Shown piece by piece: positions 8,243 to 13,984 of a DNA stretch of 26,519 bases; positions within the stretch are counted from its first letter, which is position 1; every line of letters starts with the position of its first letter. Source of the DNA: JACPLA01 sp035291905 (GTDB taxonomy: Bacteria > Bacteroidota > Ignavibacteria > UBA10030); NCBI GenBank assembly GCA_035291905.1, contig DATDRF010000002.1, forward strand, positions 1-26,519, in the 5' to 3' direction. A program made the position numbers and the translations under genes. Under the pieces are notes generated by a model. The model was not told the DNA's origin and searched no databases. It worked only from the letters and a program-made list of their open reading frames with translations.

Positions 8243-8485
8243 TTAGCCTTCCTGTCTGAGAGTGTCTGAATCCGGGACCGGATCATATCCGCCCTTTTTG
8301 TGGAACGGATGGCAACGCAGCAGCCGCTTTCCGCCCAGCCACAATCCCTTTCCCACACCGTGTTTCTGCACCGCCTCGATTGCATACTCCGAGCACGACG
8401 GGTAGAAACGGCAGTGGTTGAACGGAAGCAGGGGGGAGATGGCTGCTTGATATATCCGAATCAGTGAAACAGTCAGATATCGCAT
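8243..8485 (-). CDS. yidD: Membrane protein insertion efficiency factor YidD
   Basis: YidD is a small membrane-associated protein that assists YidC-dependent insertion. The 80-residue product shows the whole family signature: an amphipathic N-terminus (RYLTVSLIRIYQAAISPLLP), the CRFYPSCSEYAIEAV segment, and WLGGKRLLRCHPFHKKGGYDPVP. The three conserved cysteines are present. The ATG (8483-8485) directly abuts the rnpA stop (TAA-ATG), and the stop lies 6 bases before yidC, so the gene is embedded in the standard rpmH-rnpA-yidD-yidC operon. The C-terminal DSDTLRQEG is unremarkable. Confidence 0.95.
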   Translation of the reverse strand: MRYLTVSLIRIYQAAISPLLPFNHCRFYPSCSEYAIEAVQKHGVGKGLWLGGKRLLRCHPFHKKGGYDPVPDSDTLRQEG

Positions 8486-8848
8486 TTATTGTTCCTTCCG
8501 GGATATCCTGTCGAGGGCCGCCTGCACATCCCTTTGTATCTTCGTACAGTCGACCTCCGAAGATCTTCCGGGCGTCTTGCCTGCGTAAAGAAGAACCATT
8601 CTGCCGGATCGAAGATCGTGTCGGCTGAGGCGAAAGGCCTCTCTGAGACATCGTTTTACCCGGTTTCGCACTGCGGCGTTTCTGGCGCTCCGCGTAACGG
8701 TGAAACCTGTCCTTAGCGGGGATGGCGGGTCTGAGGGGGCAAAGAAGAGCTTCACGGATCCGGCGCTTACGGGGGTCCCGTTTGCCAAAACATCTGCAAA
8801 TGCCCCCCGGCCTCTGAGAATTCGATCCTTGGGAAGCGTGGCCACCAA
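8486..8848 (-). CDS. rnpA: Ribonuclease P protein component
   Basis: RnpA binds the RNase P RNA and helps mature the 5' ends of tRNAs. The core signature GFTVTRSARNAAVRNRVKRC contains the RNR motif. Family proteins begin just before an LPKDRRLR-like segment; here that segment is ATLPKDRILRGRGAF. No ATG lies near it, so TTG at 8846-8848 or the adjacent GTG at 8843-8845 is the likely start, giving about 120 residues. An AGGGAAAG stretch 5-13 bases upstream could serve as ribosome site, and the start is 11 bases after the rpmH stop. The same frame stays open through the whole of rpmH up to an ATG at 9073, but that ATG lies upstream of the inferred promoter. Confidence 0.9.
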   Translation of the reverse strand: MVATLPKDRILRGRGAFADVLANGTPVSAGSVKLFFAPSDPPSPLRTGFTVTRSARNAAVRNRVKRCLREAFRLSRHDLRSGRMVLLYAGKTPGRSSEVDCTKIQRDVQAALDRISRKEQ

Positions 8849-8859
8849 GGGATCTTTCC

Positions 8860-9000
8860 CTATCCGCTGACGGTTAAGCGTTTGCGACCCCGCGCGCGTC
8901 TTCGGCTCAGCACCTTTCGGCCGTTTTTCGTGGCCATTCTGGCTCGAAAGCCATGCGTGTTCTTTCGCTTTCTCTTGTGGGGCTGATACGTCCTTTTCAT
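8860..9000 (-). CDS. rpmH: 50S ribosomal protein L34
   Basis: This 46-residue gene encodes ribosomal protein L34, a small basic protein of the large subunit. The translation begins MKRTYQPHKRKRKNTHGFRA, continues RMATKNGRKVLSRRRARGRK and ends RLTVSG, matching L34 along its whole length. It is the first gene of the leftward rpmH-rnpA-yidD-yidC operon, about 23 bases downstream of the inferred start of transcription. Its reading frame is shifted one base from the upstream-extended rnpA frame, so the two frames overlap fully on paper. It faces dnaA across the likely origin, as in many bacteria. Confidence 0.97.
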   Translation of the reverse strand: MKRTYQPHKRKRKNTHGFRARMATKNGRKVLSRRRARGRKRLTVSG

Positions 9001-9029
9001 GCCACGCTCCGTTTTTCTGTTTTAGTCTG

Positions 9030-9060
9030 CCAATGTACGCAAACCGCCACCGAAATTCAA
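9030..9060 (-). promoter_or_regulatory. Promoter of the rpmH operon (TTG-N20-TACATTGG)
   Basis: On the minus strand TTG (9058-9060) is followed after 20 bases by TACATTGG (9030-9037), one base off the TAnnTTTG octamer and with the same spacing as the lon and mnmE promoters. The inferred start near 9023 gives a short leader of about 23 bases before rpmH. Confidence 0.7.
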
Positions 9061-9217
9061 GCAAAAGCGGCACCCCACACCATCAACTTTGCTGATCCCT
9101 CGGCAGCATATTGCACAACATTAATTCGCGCGTTTTTTTGTTTTTCCTCTTGCGTTCAGCCCTCAGCCGTATTATAATAACTCCCCCACAAGAGACAACC
9201 GACGTCTGTTGACAAGG

Positions 9218-9226
9218 TGTGGATAA
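9218..9226 (-). promoter_or_regulatory. DnaA box (perfect)
   Basis: TGTGGATAA is the reverse complement of TTATCCACA, the strict DnaA box consensus. It lies 3 bases after the TCTGTTGACA element at 9205-9214. Confidence 0.75.
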
Positions 9227-9421
9227 TTTGCCCTGTCTTCGGCGTGTTCTTTTTGGGCTTGTTCTTTGGCGTCTTTTCGGGTGGTATTACTTGTTAATAA
9301 GTTGATTACTGCACTCGTTTCGTACAGCAATATCAACGTTTTTCCGTCTTCTTCTGATGTTGATTTTGTTTTTGTCGGACTCAAGTCTCGCTTTGTCGGT
9401 TTTCCACTCTGTTGACAGCTT

Positions 9422-9430
9422 TGTGGATAT
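9422..9430 (-). promoter_or_regulatory. DnaA box (one mismatch)
   Basis: TGTGGATAT reads ATATCCACA on the minus strand, one mismatch from TTATCCACA. It lies 4 bases after a second TCTGTTGACA (9408-9417) and in the same orientation as the first box, 204 bases away. Confidence 0.6.
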
Positions 9431-9488
9431 CCTGTTGCGTTCCCCTCATAAATCTTAACGAATTTTTTTCTCTGGATTCTCTCCACTT

Positions 9489-10922
9489 ATGGACCTCCAA
9501 GATTCTTTAGTCTTCACGTCCGAATCAGATTCTCTTCAACGCGTCTGGGGCAGCTGTCTCTCCAGGATCCGCGGTGAGGTAACAAGCTTGAGTTTCAAAA
9601 CATGGTTCCAGCCTATCGTCGCCGTTAAACTCGAAAGGGAAGAGCTCACCGTCAGGGTTCCCAGTCAGTTCTTCTACGACTGGCTCGAAGGCCACTACAG
9701 CCAGCTGATCCGTGAAACCGTTTCGGAGGTTCTCGGGGAGAGCGCGAAGCTGTTCTATTCGATTGCATCGGAAGATGTACGCGAGGCCCTTGTTGAGTCC
9801 GGATCCGCGGGGCAAACAGAGGCATCCGTGGCTCCGACGGCCCCCGAGCCGTTGTCTCTCAGGGTGAATGAGCGCGTGAGCCCGCTGCAGAACAATCTCA
9901 ACCCTCGTTACACCTTTGATAACTTCATCAAGGGCGACAGTAACCAGCTGGCGCGGGCGGCAGCGCTGGCGGTCGCGAATAACCCCGGCGGCACATCGTT
10001 CAATCCCCTGGTTATCTACGGCGGAACCGGCCTCGGCAAGACCCACCTCATGCACGCCCTTGGCAACTCAGCCTTTACGGCCGGCAAAGCCCGCCGCGTT
10101 GTTTATCTGTCAAGCGAGAAATTCACTATAGACTTCATCGAGGCGGTGCAAGCAGACAGGGTCAATGAGTTCTCGGGTTTCTACCGATCCGTAGATCTTC
10201 TTATCGTCGACGACATTCAGTTCTTCTCCGGAAAAGAAAAGACGCAGGACAATTTCTTCCATACCTTTAACACCCTGTACCAACTCGGCAAACAAATTGT
10301 CCTCTCTTCGGACGTCCCGCCAAAAGAACTGAAGGGGCTCGATGAGCGCCTCATCTCACGGTTTCAGTGCGGGCTGACCGCCGACGTTCAGCCTCCCGAC
10401 CTTGAGACACGCATCGCCATCCTGCAGACAAAGAGCCAGGAAAACGGCCTTGATCTTCCTCCAGACGTGATTGAATTCATTGCAGCAAACGTTACCAGCA
10501 ACATTCGCGAGCTCGAGGGGTGCCTCATCAGTCTCTTTGCCCGCGCGTCTCTGGAGAACAGGGAAGTTAATGTTGACCTTGCCCGGGATGTTCTTCGCGT
10601 CGTCGTCCACGAACTCAAAAGCCCTATATCTATTGATCAAATCCAGCATACGGTCTCTGATTTCTTCAACCTGCCGGCAGATCTCTTAAGGGCAAAAACC
10701 CGAAAACAAGAGATCGTCATAGCCCGCCAGGTGGCCATGTACCTTGCAAAGGAGCTGACAAATTCCTCTTTGAAGACAATTGGCCTCCATTTTGGCGGAC
10801 GGGACCATAGTACCGTAATTCACGCATATCAGTCGGTTGAAGACAGGATTAACACAGACACCGTCTTTCGGCAAAACATCGATCAGCTTCGGAGATTTTT
10901 GCAGCTCAACCGCGCCTCTTGA
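9489..10922 (+). CDS. dnaA: Chromosomal replication initiator DnaA
   Basis: DnaA is the AAA+ ATPase that binds DnaA boxes, melts the origin and helps load the replicative helicase. The 477-residue protein has domain I (about 15-100), a short linker, the AAA+ domain starting LNPRYTFDNFIKGDSN (137-152), and a DNA-binding domain IV. Visible motifs are Walker A GGTGLGKT (178-185), Walker B LLIVDD (237-242), sensor 1 SSD (273-275), the arginine-finger region DERLISRF (285-292), NIRELEG (338-344) and the DNA-binding signature GGRDHSTV (436-443). The ATG is at 9489-9491 with no evident Shine-Dalgarno. Candidate DnaA boxes lie on both sides of the gene, and a terminator follows it. Confidence 0.97.
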   Translation: MDLQDSLVFTSESDSLQRVWGSCLSRIRGEVTSLSFKTWFQPIVAVKLEREELTVRVPSQFFYDWLEGHYSQLIRETVSEVLGESAKLFYSIASEDVREALVESGSAGQTEASVAPTAPEPLSLRVNERVSPLQNNLNPRYTFDNFIKGDSNQLARAAALAVANNPGGTSFNPLVIYGGTGLGKTHLMHALGNSAFTAGKARRVVYLSSEKFTIDFIEAVQADRVNEFSGFYRSVDLLIVDDIQFFSGKEKTQDNFFHTFNTLYQLGKQIVLSSDVPPKELKGLDERLISRFQCGLTADVQPPDLETRIAILQTKSQENGLDLPPDVIEFIAANVTSNIRELEGCLISLFARASLENREVNVDLARDVLRVVVHELKSPISIDQIQHTVSDFFNLPADLLRAKTRKQEIVIARQVAMYLAKELTNSSLKTIGLHFGGRDHSTVIHAYQSVEDRINTDTVFRQNIDQLRRFLQLNRAS

Positions 10923-10944
10923 TTACGGTTCCAAATTCCTGAAG

Positions 10945-10973
10945 AGCCCCGGAGAGCGGGGCTTTTCTTTTTT
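10945..10973 (+). terminator. Rho-independent terminator after dnaA
   Basis: A 7-bp stem AGCCCCG/CGGGGCT (10945-10951 with 10957-10963) with loop GAGAG is followed by TTTTCTTTTTT. It starts 23 bases after the dnaA stop and separates dnaA from dnaN transcription. Confidence 0.85.
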
Positions 10974-11299
10974 CAGTCAGTGTTGACAACATGACTCACA
11001 AATCGTGAATACCTGTTCATCCAGCGTTCACATCTTTCGTTTTTTTGCTCTTTGGTTTTTTTCGTCATGCTTTTGTGCACAAGCACGTGTATCATCAACA
11101 ACCATTGAACAGAATTGTTGGCATCACATTCATCTATTCCCATTACGTTTTTATCCATTCTTCGATGTTTATTCACACAATTCACATCATTATGAATCAT
11201 CATCTTTTAATCTTTGTACCTTATTATAAGTATATAGATTTCAAGCTATTAGGAAGATTTTATTGTCCGTCATTCCTTGTGTGTGGGCGTTTTTTTTGC
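10974..11299. other. Putative oriC, right part (dnaA-dnaN intergenic region)
   Basis: This 326-base stretch lacks a convincing gene and is clearly richer in A and T than its surroundings. It begins with TGTTGACA (10981-10988), the core of the element that precedes both DnaA boxes left of dnaA. It contains a TTATTCACA box (11169-11177), weaker matches such as TTATCCATT (11151-11159), and a palindrome TTGTGCACAA (11073-11082). The stretch 11183-11270 is very AT-rich (for example TTATTATAAGTATATAG) and is the best unwinding-element candidate in the window. The dnaN promoter lies at its right edge. Open frames here are His/Asn-rich and look accidental. Confidence 0.5.
11169..11177 (+). promoter_or_regulatory. 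DnaA box (TTATTCACA)
   Basis: TTATTCACA fits the relaxed consensus TTATNCACA exactly. It lies just left of the AT-rich stretch in the dnaA-dnaN gap. Confidence 0.55.
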
Positions 11300-11307
11300 T
11301 AAATTAT
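11277..11307 (+). promoter_or_regulatory. Promoter of dnaN (TTG-N20-TAAATTAT)
   Basis: TTG (11277-11279) is followed after 20 bases by TAAATTAT (11300-11307), which keeps TA and TT of the TAnnTTTG octamer and has the same spacing as the other three promoters here. The inferred start near 11314 lies about 34 bases before the dnaN ATG. Confidence 0.6.
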
Positions 11308-11347
11308 TAGACCTTTCCAACCGATTCTTCCTACAAAGGAGCCCGTA

Positions 11348-12463
11348 ATGAAATTCACGGTCGCCAGCAATGACCTGCAGAAGGTCCTTAGCCGAATCAT
11401 CGGGGTTGTGCCATCGAAATCGACCCTTCCTATCCTTGAAAACATCCTCTTTGACCTGAAGAAGAACGCGTTACGCCTCTCAGCAACAGATCTAGAGGTC
11501 TCAATGTCAGCTCTCCTTGACGTTAAGGGGAACGAGGACGGCTCGATTACGGTCCCGGCGAAGAGGCTTATGGAAACGATTCGCGCATTGACGGATGTCA
11601 GTATTATTTTTTCGGCCGACCTCTCGTCGAACAAGATAAAATTGATTACTGAGACCGGTGAATATACGCTGATAGGAGAATCGAGCGAAGAATTTCCCGC
11701 CATTCCGCAGTTCAAAGGCGAGGATCAAATAGTCATTGATGGTAATCAGCTGCGAAAAATCATAGGGCGGACGAATTTCTCAGTCAGCACGGACGAATTA
11801 AGGCCGGCGATGACCGGTGTCTTGTTGCAGGTAAACCAGAAAGAACTAAGAGCCGTGGCCACCGACGGCCACAGGCTTGTTCGGTTTAATTACACGGGCG
11901 TAAAGCAGGCGAAACTGAAAAAGGACATCATTATCCCGGCGAAAGCTCTTAATCTTGTCGCCCGCACATCGGAAGAGGCCGAGAGCACGATCAGCGTCGA
12001 CACATCACACGTCCAATTCACATTTGGATCTGTGGTTCTTACATCCCGCCTGATCGAAGAAAACTATCCAAACTACGAGTCTGTTATCCCCCTGGACCAC
12101 GACAAAACACTCACCGTTAATCGTGAGCTGTTACTTGGATCGGTTCGCAGAGTTGCGCTCTACTCAAGCACCACAACACACCAGGTGAGATTTTCCGTAA
12201 AGAAGGGGGAGGTAAAGATCGCCGCCGAGGACATTGATTTTGGGGGAGAGGCACGCGAGAAAATCCACTGTCGTTTTGAAGGGGATGAAATTGAGATTGG
12301 ATTTAACTCCAACTACGTCATAGATATTCTGTCCCACATAGATGCGGACGAAGTGACATTTAGAATGAGCACCTCGGTGCGCGCGGCGACGATTTCGCCA
12401 ACGACCCAGAAGGAGAACGAAGACATCCTGATGCTTGTGATGCCGGTGCGCCTGAATGCGTAG
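11348..12463 (+). CDS. dnaN: DNA polymerase III beta subunit (sliding clamp)
   Basis: DnaN forms the dimeric ring that holds DNA polymerase III on DNA and docks many repair proteins. The 371-residue length is normal for its three clamp domains. The opening MKFTVASNDLQKVLSRI, the PSKSTLPILENIL segment, the LRAVATDGHRLVRF segment in the middle and the C-terminal LMLVMPVRLNA are all clamp signatures. The ATG at 11348 is preceded by AAAGGAG (11335-11341), one of the best ribosome sites in the window. It has its own promoter upstream and a strong hairpin, without a clear T run, between its stop and recF. Confidence 0.97.
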   Translation: MKFTVASNDLQKVLSRIIGVVPSKSTLPILENILFDLKKNALRLSATDLEVSMSALLDVKGNEDGSITVPAKRLMETIRALTDVSIIFSADLSSNKIKLITETGEYTLIGESSEEFPAIPQFKGEDQIVIDGNQLRKIIGRTNFSVSTDELRPAMTGVLLQVNQKELRAVATDGHRLVRFNYTGVKQAKLKKDIIIPAKALNLVARTSEEAESTISVDTSHVQFTFGSVVLTSRLIEENYPNYESVIPLDHDKTLTVNRELLLGSVRRVALYSSTTTHQVRFSVKKGEVKIAAEDIDFGGEAREKIHCRFEGDEIEIGFNSNYVIDILSHIDADEVTFRMSTSVRAATISPTTQKENEDILMLVMPVRLNA

Positions 12464-12488
12464 GGAGGAAAACAGATCTGTGGATTTG

Positions 12489-12516
12489 CAATAGCCCCGG
12501 CTTGTCGGGGCTATTG
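12489..12516 (+). terminator. Hairpin between dnaN and recF (possible weak terminator or attenuator)
   Basis: A perfect 11-bp stem (12489-12499 with 12506-12516, CAATAGCCCCG/CGGGGCTATTG) has a 6-base loop. It is followed by TGTTGT rather than a true T run, so termination may be partial and allow recF to be read through at a lower level. Its AGCCCCG core is the same as in the dnaA terminator stem. Confidence 0.6.
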
Positions 12517-12538
12517 TGTTGTATGGTTGGACGCGCGA

Positions 12539-13693
12539 ATGAAACTTCAGAGGGCCGAAATACACGATTTTCGCAATCACATGGCATCCGTGCTCGATTT
12601 TACGGGCGGTATGAACGCGATTTTTGGAGACAACGGAGAGGGGAAAACAAATATTGTCGAAGCCATCTCGTATTTGTGTTTGACAAAAAGCTTCTACGCG
12701 AGCAACGACGCACACGTTGTCAGAATCGGAGGCGGGGGTTTTGATGTGAGGGGAACGTTTCAAGCCGACAACGGCACAGAGTGGCTTGTGGCCGCAGTGT
12801 ATGATGTTCCGACCGCAAAAAAGACCGTTGCAGTCAACAAGACACCGGTCGAAACGCTCTCATCAATTGTCGGACAATTCCCGGCGGTCATCCTGTCGCC
12901 CGAGCAAAACGGAATAACATTCGGCGCGCCAACAGAACGGCGCAAGTTCCTTGACCTGGCAATCTCGCAGGCAAGCAAACTCTACCTCGAGGAACTGCTG
13001 GAGTATCGAAAGATCCTCCGGCACAGAAACAAGATTTTGCTTGACGCAAAACTGAGCAAGAGAGATTGTACGGATCTTCTGGAACCGTGGGATGAAAGTC
13101 TTGTCCGGACAGGAAGCAGTATCATGATGCGGCGCTTAAAGTTCGTGGAGGATTTTCGACCCCTCGTAGAGAAGCAGTTTTCATTTGTCGCCGGGGAGAC
13201 AGAGCGGCCCGGCATTCGTTACGTCCCATCCTTTGAAACCGCGCCGCCGATGGAACGGGCTAAGGTTGAGCAGCAGTTTCAAGAGGCTCTCGCATCGCAT
13301 CGGGACGAGGAAAGACGAACAGGAACGTCGGCCGTGGGACCGCATCGGGACGAGATTGATTTTAGCATTGACGATCTGAGCCTGCGGAAGTTCGCATCGC
13401 AGGGCCAACACAAGACATTTCTTGTTGCGCTGAAGCTTGCAGAATTCTTCTATCTCAAGGAACAACGCAACGAAACACCGCTCCTGATGCTGGACGATGT
13501 ATTCAGCGAACTGGACGAGCACCGGTCCGGACGACTCCTGGACCTTACGGGAAACATGGGCCAGGTCTTTGTGACAGCCACAGACGATCGGGCCTTCGGG
13601 AGCGGGTTTCAATGGAACAGCAGCAACCGGCGGTTTCTGGTAACCCGGGGAACGGTAAAAGAGCATGGGAAGAGAGAAGTCTTCGTCAATTAA
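12539..13693 (+). CDS. recF: DNA replication and repair protein RecF
   Basis: RecF is an SMC-like ATPase that, with RecO and RecR, helps load RecA at gaps during recombinational repair. The protein is 384 residues from the ATG at 12539-12541, which gives the usual opening MKLQRAEIHDFRNH. An upstream TTG at 12527 would add four residues and is less likely. Walker A is GDNGEGKT (30-37). The C-terminal part has the ABC-type signature ASQGQHKTFLVALKLAEF and Walker B LLMLDDVFSELD. No good Shine-Dalgarno is visible. The 3' end overlaps dciA by 29 bases, suggesting coupled translation. Confidence 0.95.
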   Translation: MKLQRAEIHDFRNHMASVLDFTGGMNAIFGDNGEGKTNIVEAISYLCLTKSFYASNDAHVVRIGGGGFDVRGTFQADNGTEWLVAAVYDVPTAKKTVAVNKTPVETLSSIVGQFPAVILSPEQNGITFGAPTERRKFLDLAISQASKLYLEELLEYRKILRHRNKILLDAKLSKRDCTDLLEPWDESLVRTGSSIMMRRLKFVEDFRPLVEKQFSFVAGETERPGIRYVPSFETAPPMERAKVEQQFQEALASHRDEERRTGTSAVGPHRDEIDFSIDDLSLRKFASQGQHKTFLVALKLAEFFYLKEQRNETPLLMLDDVFSELDEHRSGRLLDLTGNMGQVFVTATDDRAFGSGFQWNSSNRRFLVTRGTVKEHGKREVFVN

Positions 13694-13964
13694 GACCCTT
13701 GGCGGGGCAATTCGGGACCTCATCGAGAACCTCGGAATCAGCCGCAAGATACGGGAGTATGACGCGGTCATTCAGTGGAACGAAGTGGTAGGAGAACAGA
13801 TCGCCCGCGTGACAGAGGCAGTGAAGATTGAGAAAGGGGTGTTGGTCGTGAGGGTTCACAACGGACCGTGGCGGAACGAGCTGACGCTCATGAAAGACGA
13901 TGTGATTGAAAAAATGAACGCCGCGCTGGGCGACAAGGTGGTAAAAGAAATAAGGTTTGTTTAG
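13665..13964 (+). CDS. dciA: DUF721 / DciA-like protein
   Basis: This 99-residue protein belongs to DUF721, the family of DciA, which loads or operates the replicative helicase in bacteria lacking DnaC or DnaI. The family pattern is visible: WNEVVGEQIARVTEAVKIEKG (39-59), then LVVRVHNGPWRNELTLMKDDV, then a hydrophobic end (VKEIRFV). It sits between recF and gyrB, its common place near dnaA. It overlaps the recF end by 29 bases and ends 20 bases before gyrB. Assignment to the family is firm; the helicase-loading role is inferred from characterised relatives. Confidence 0.85.
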   Translation: MGREKSSSIKTLGGAIRDLIENLGISRKIREYDAVIQWNEVVGEQIARVTEAVKIEKGVLVVRVHNGPWRNELTLMKDDVIEKMNAALGDKVVKEIRFV

Positions 13965-13984
13965 AAATCCAGGAAAAGGATCCT

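Larger units (their letters stand above)
9061..9488. other. Putative oriC, left part (rpmH-dnaA intergenic region)
   Basis: This 428-base stretch separates divergent rpmH and dnaA and shows no convincing gene. It holds a perfect DnaA box (9218-9226) and a near-perfect one (9422-9430), each preceded by TCTGTTGACA (9205-9214 and 9408-9417). It also has two copies of TTTGTCGG 21 bases apart (9371-9378 and 9392-9399), an imperfect palindrome around 9289-9302, and AT-rich patches at 9170-9180 and 9290-9310. Gene orientation switches here, in keeping with divergent forks. No clear TTG-N20-TAnnTTTG promoter was found for dnaA. Confidence 0.7.

Noticed and set aside
8849..9073. N-terminal extension of rnpA from the ATG at 9073 (195-residue form)
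   Set aside because: The ATG lies upstream of the inferred rpmH promoter (9030-9060) and so outside the transcript, and the added sequence shows no RnpA family features; it reads through rpmH in another frame.
10973..11302. Open frames on both strands in the dnaA-dnaN gap
   Set aside because: Their translations are His/Asn/Ile-rich as expected from AT-rich non-coding DNA, without family signatures or ribosome sites.
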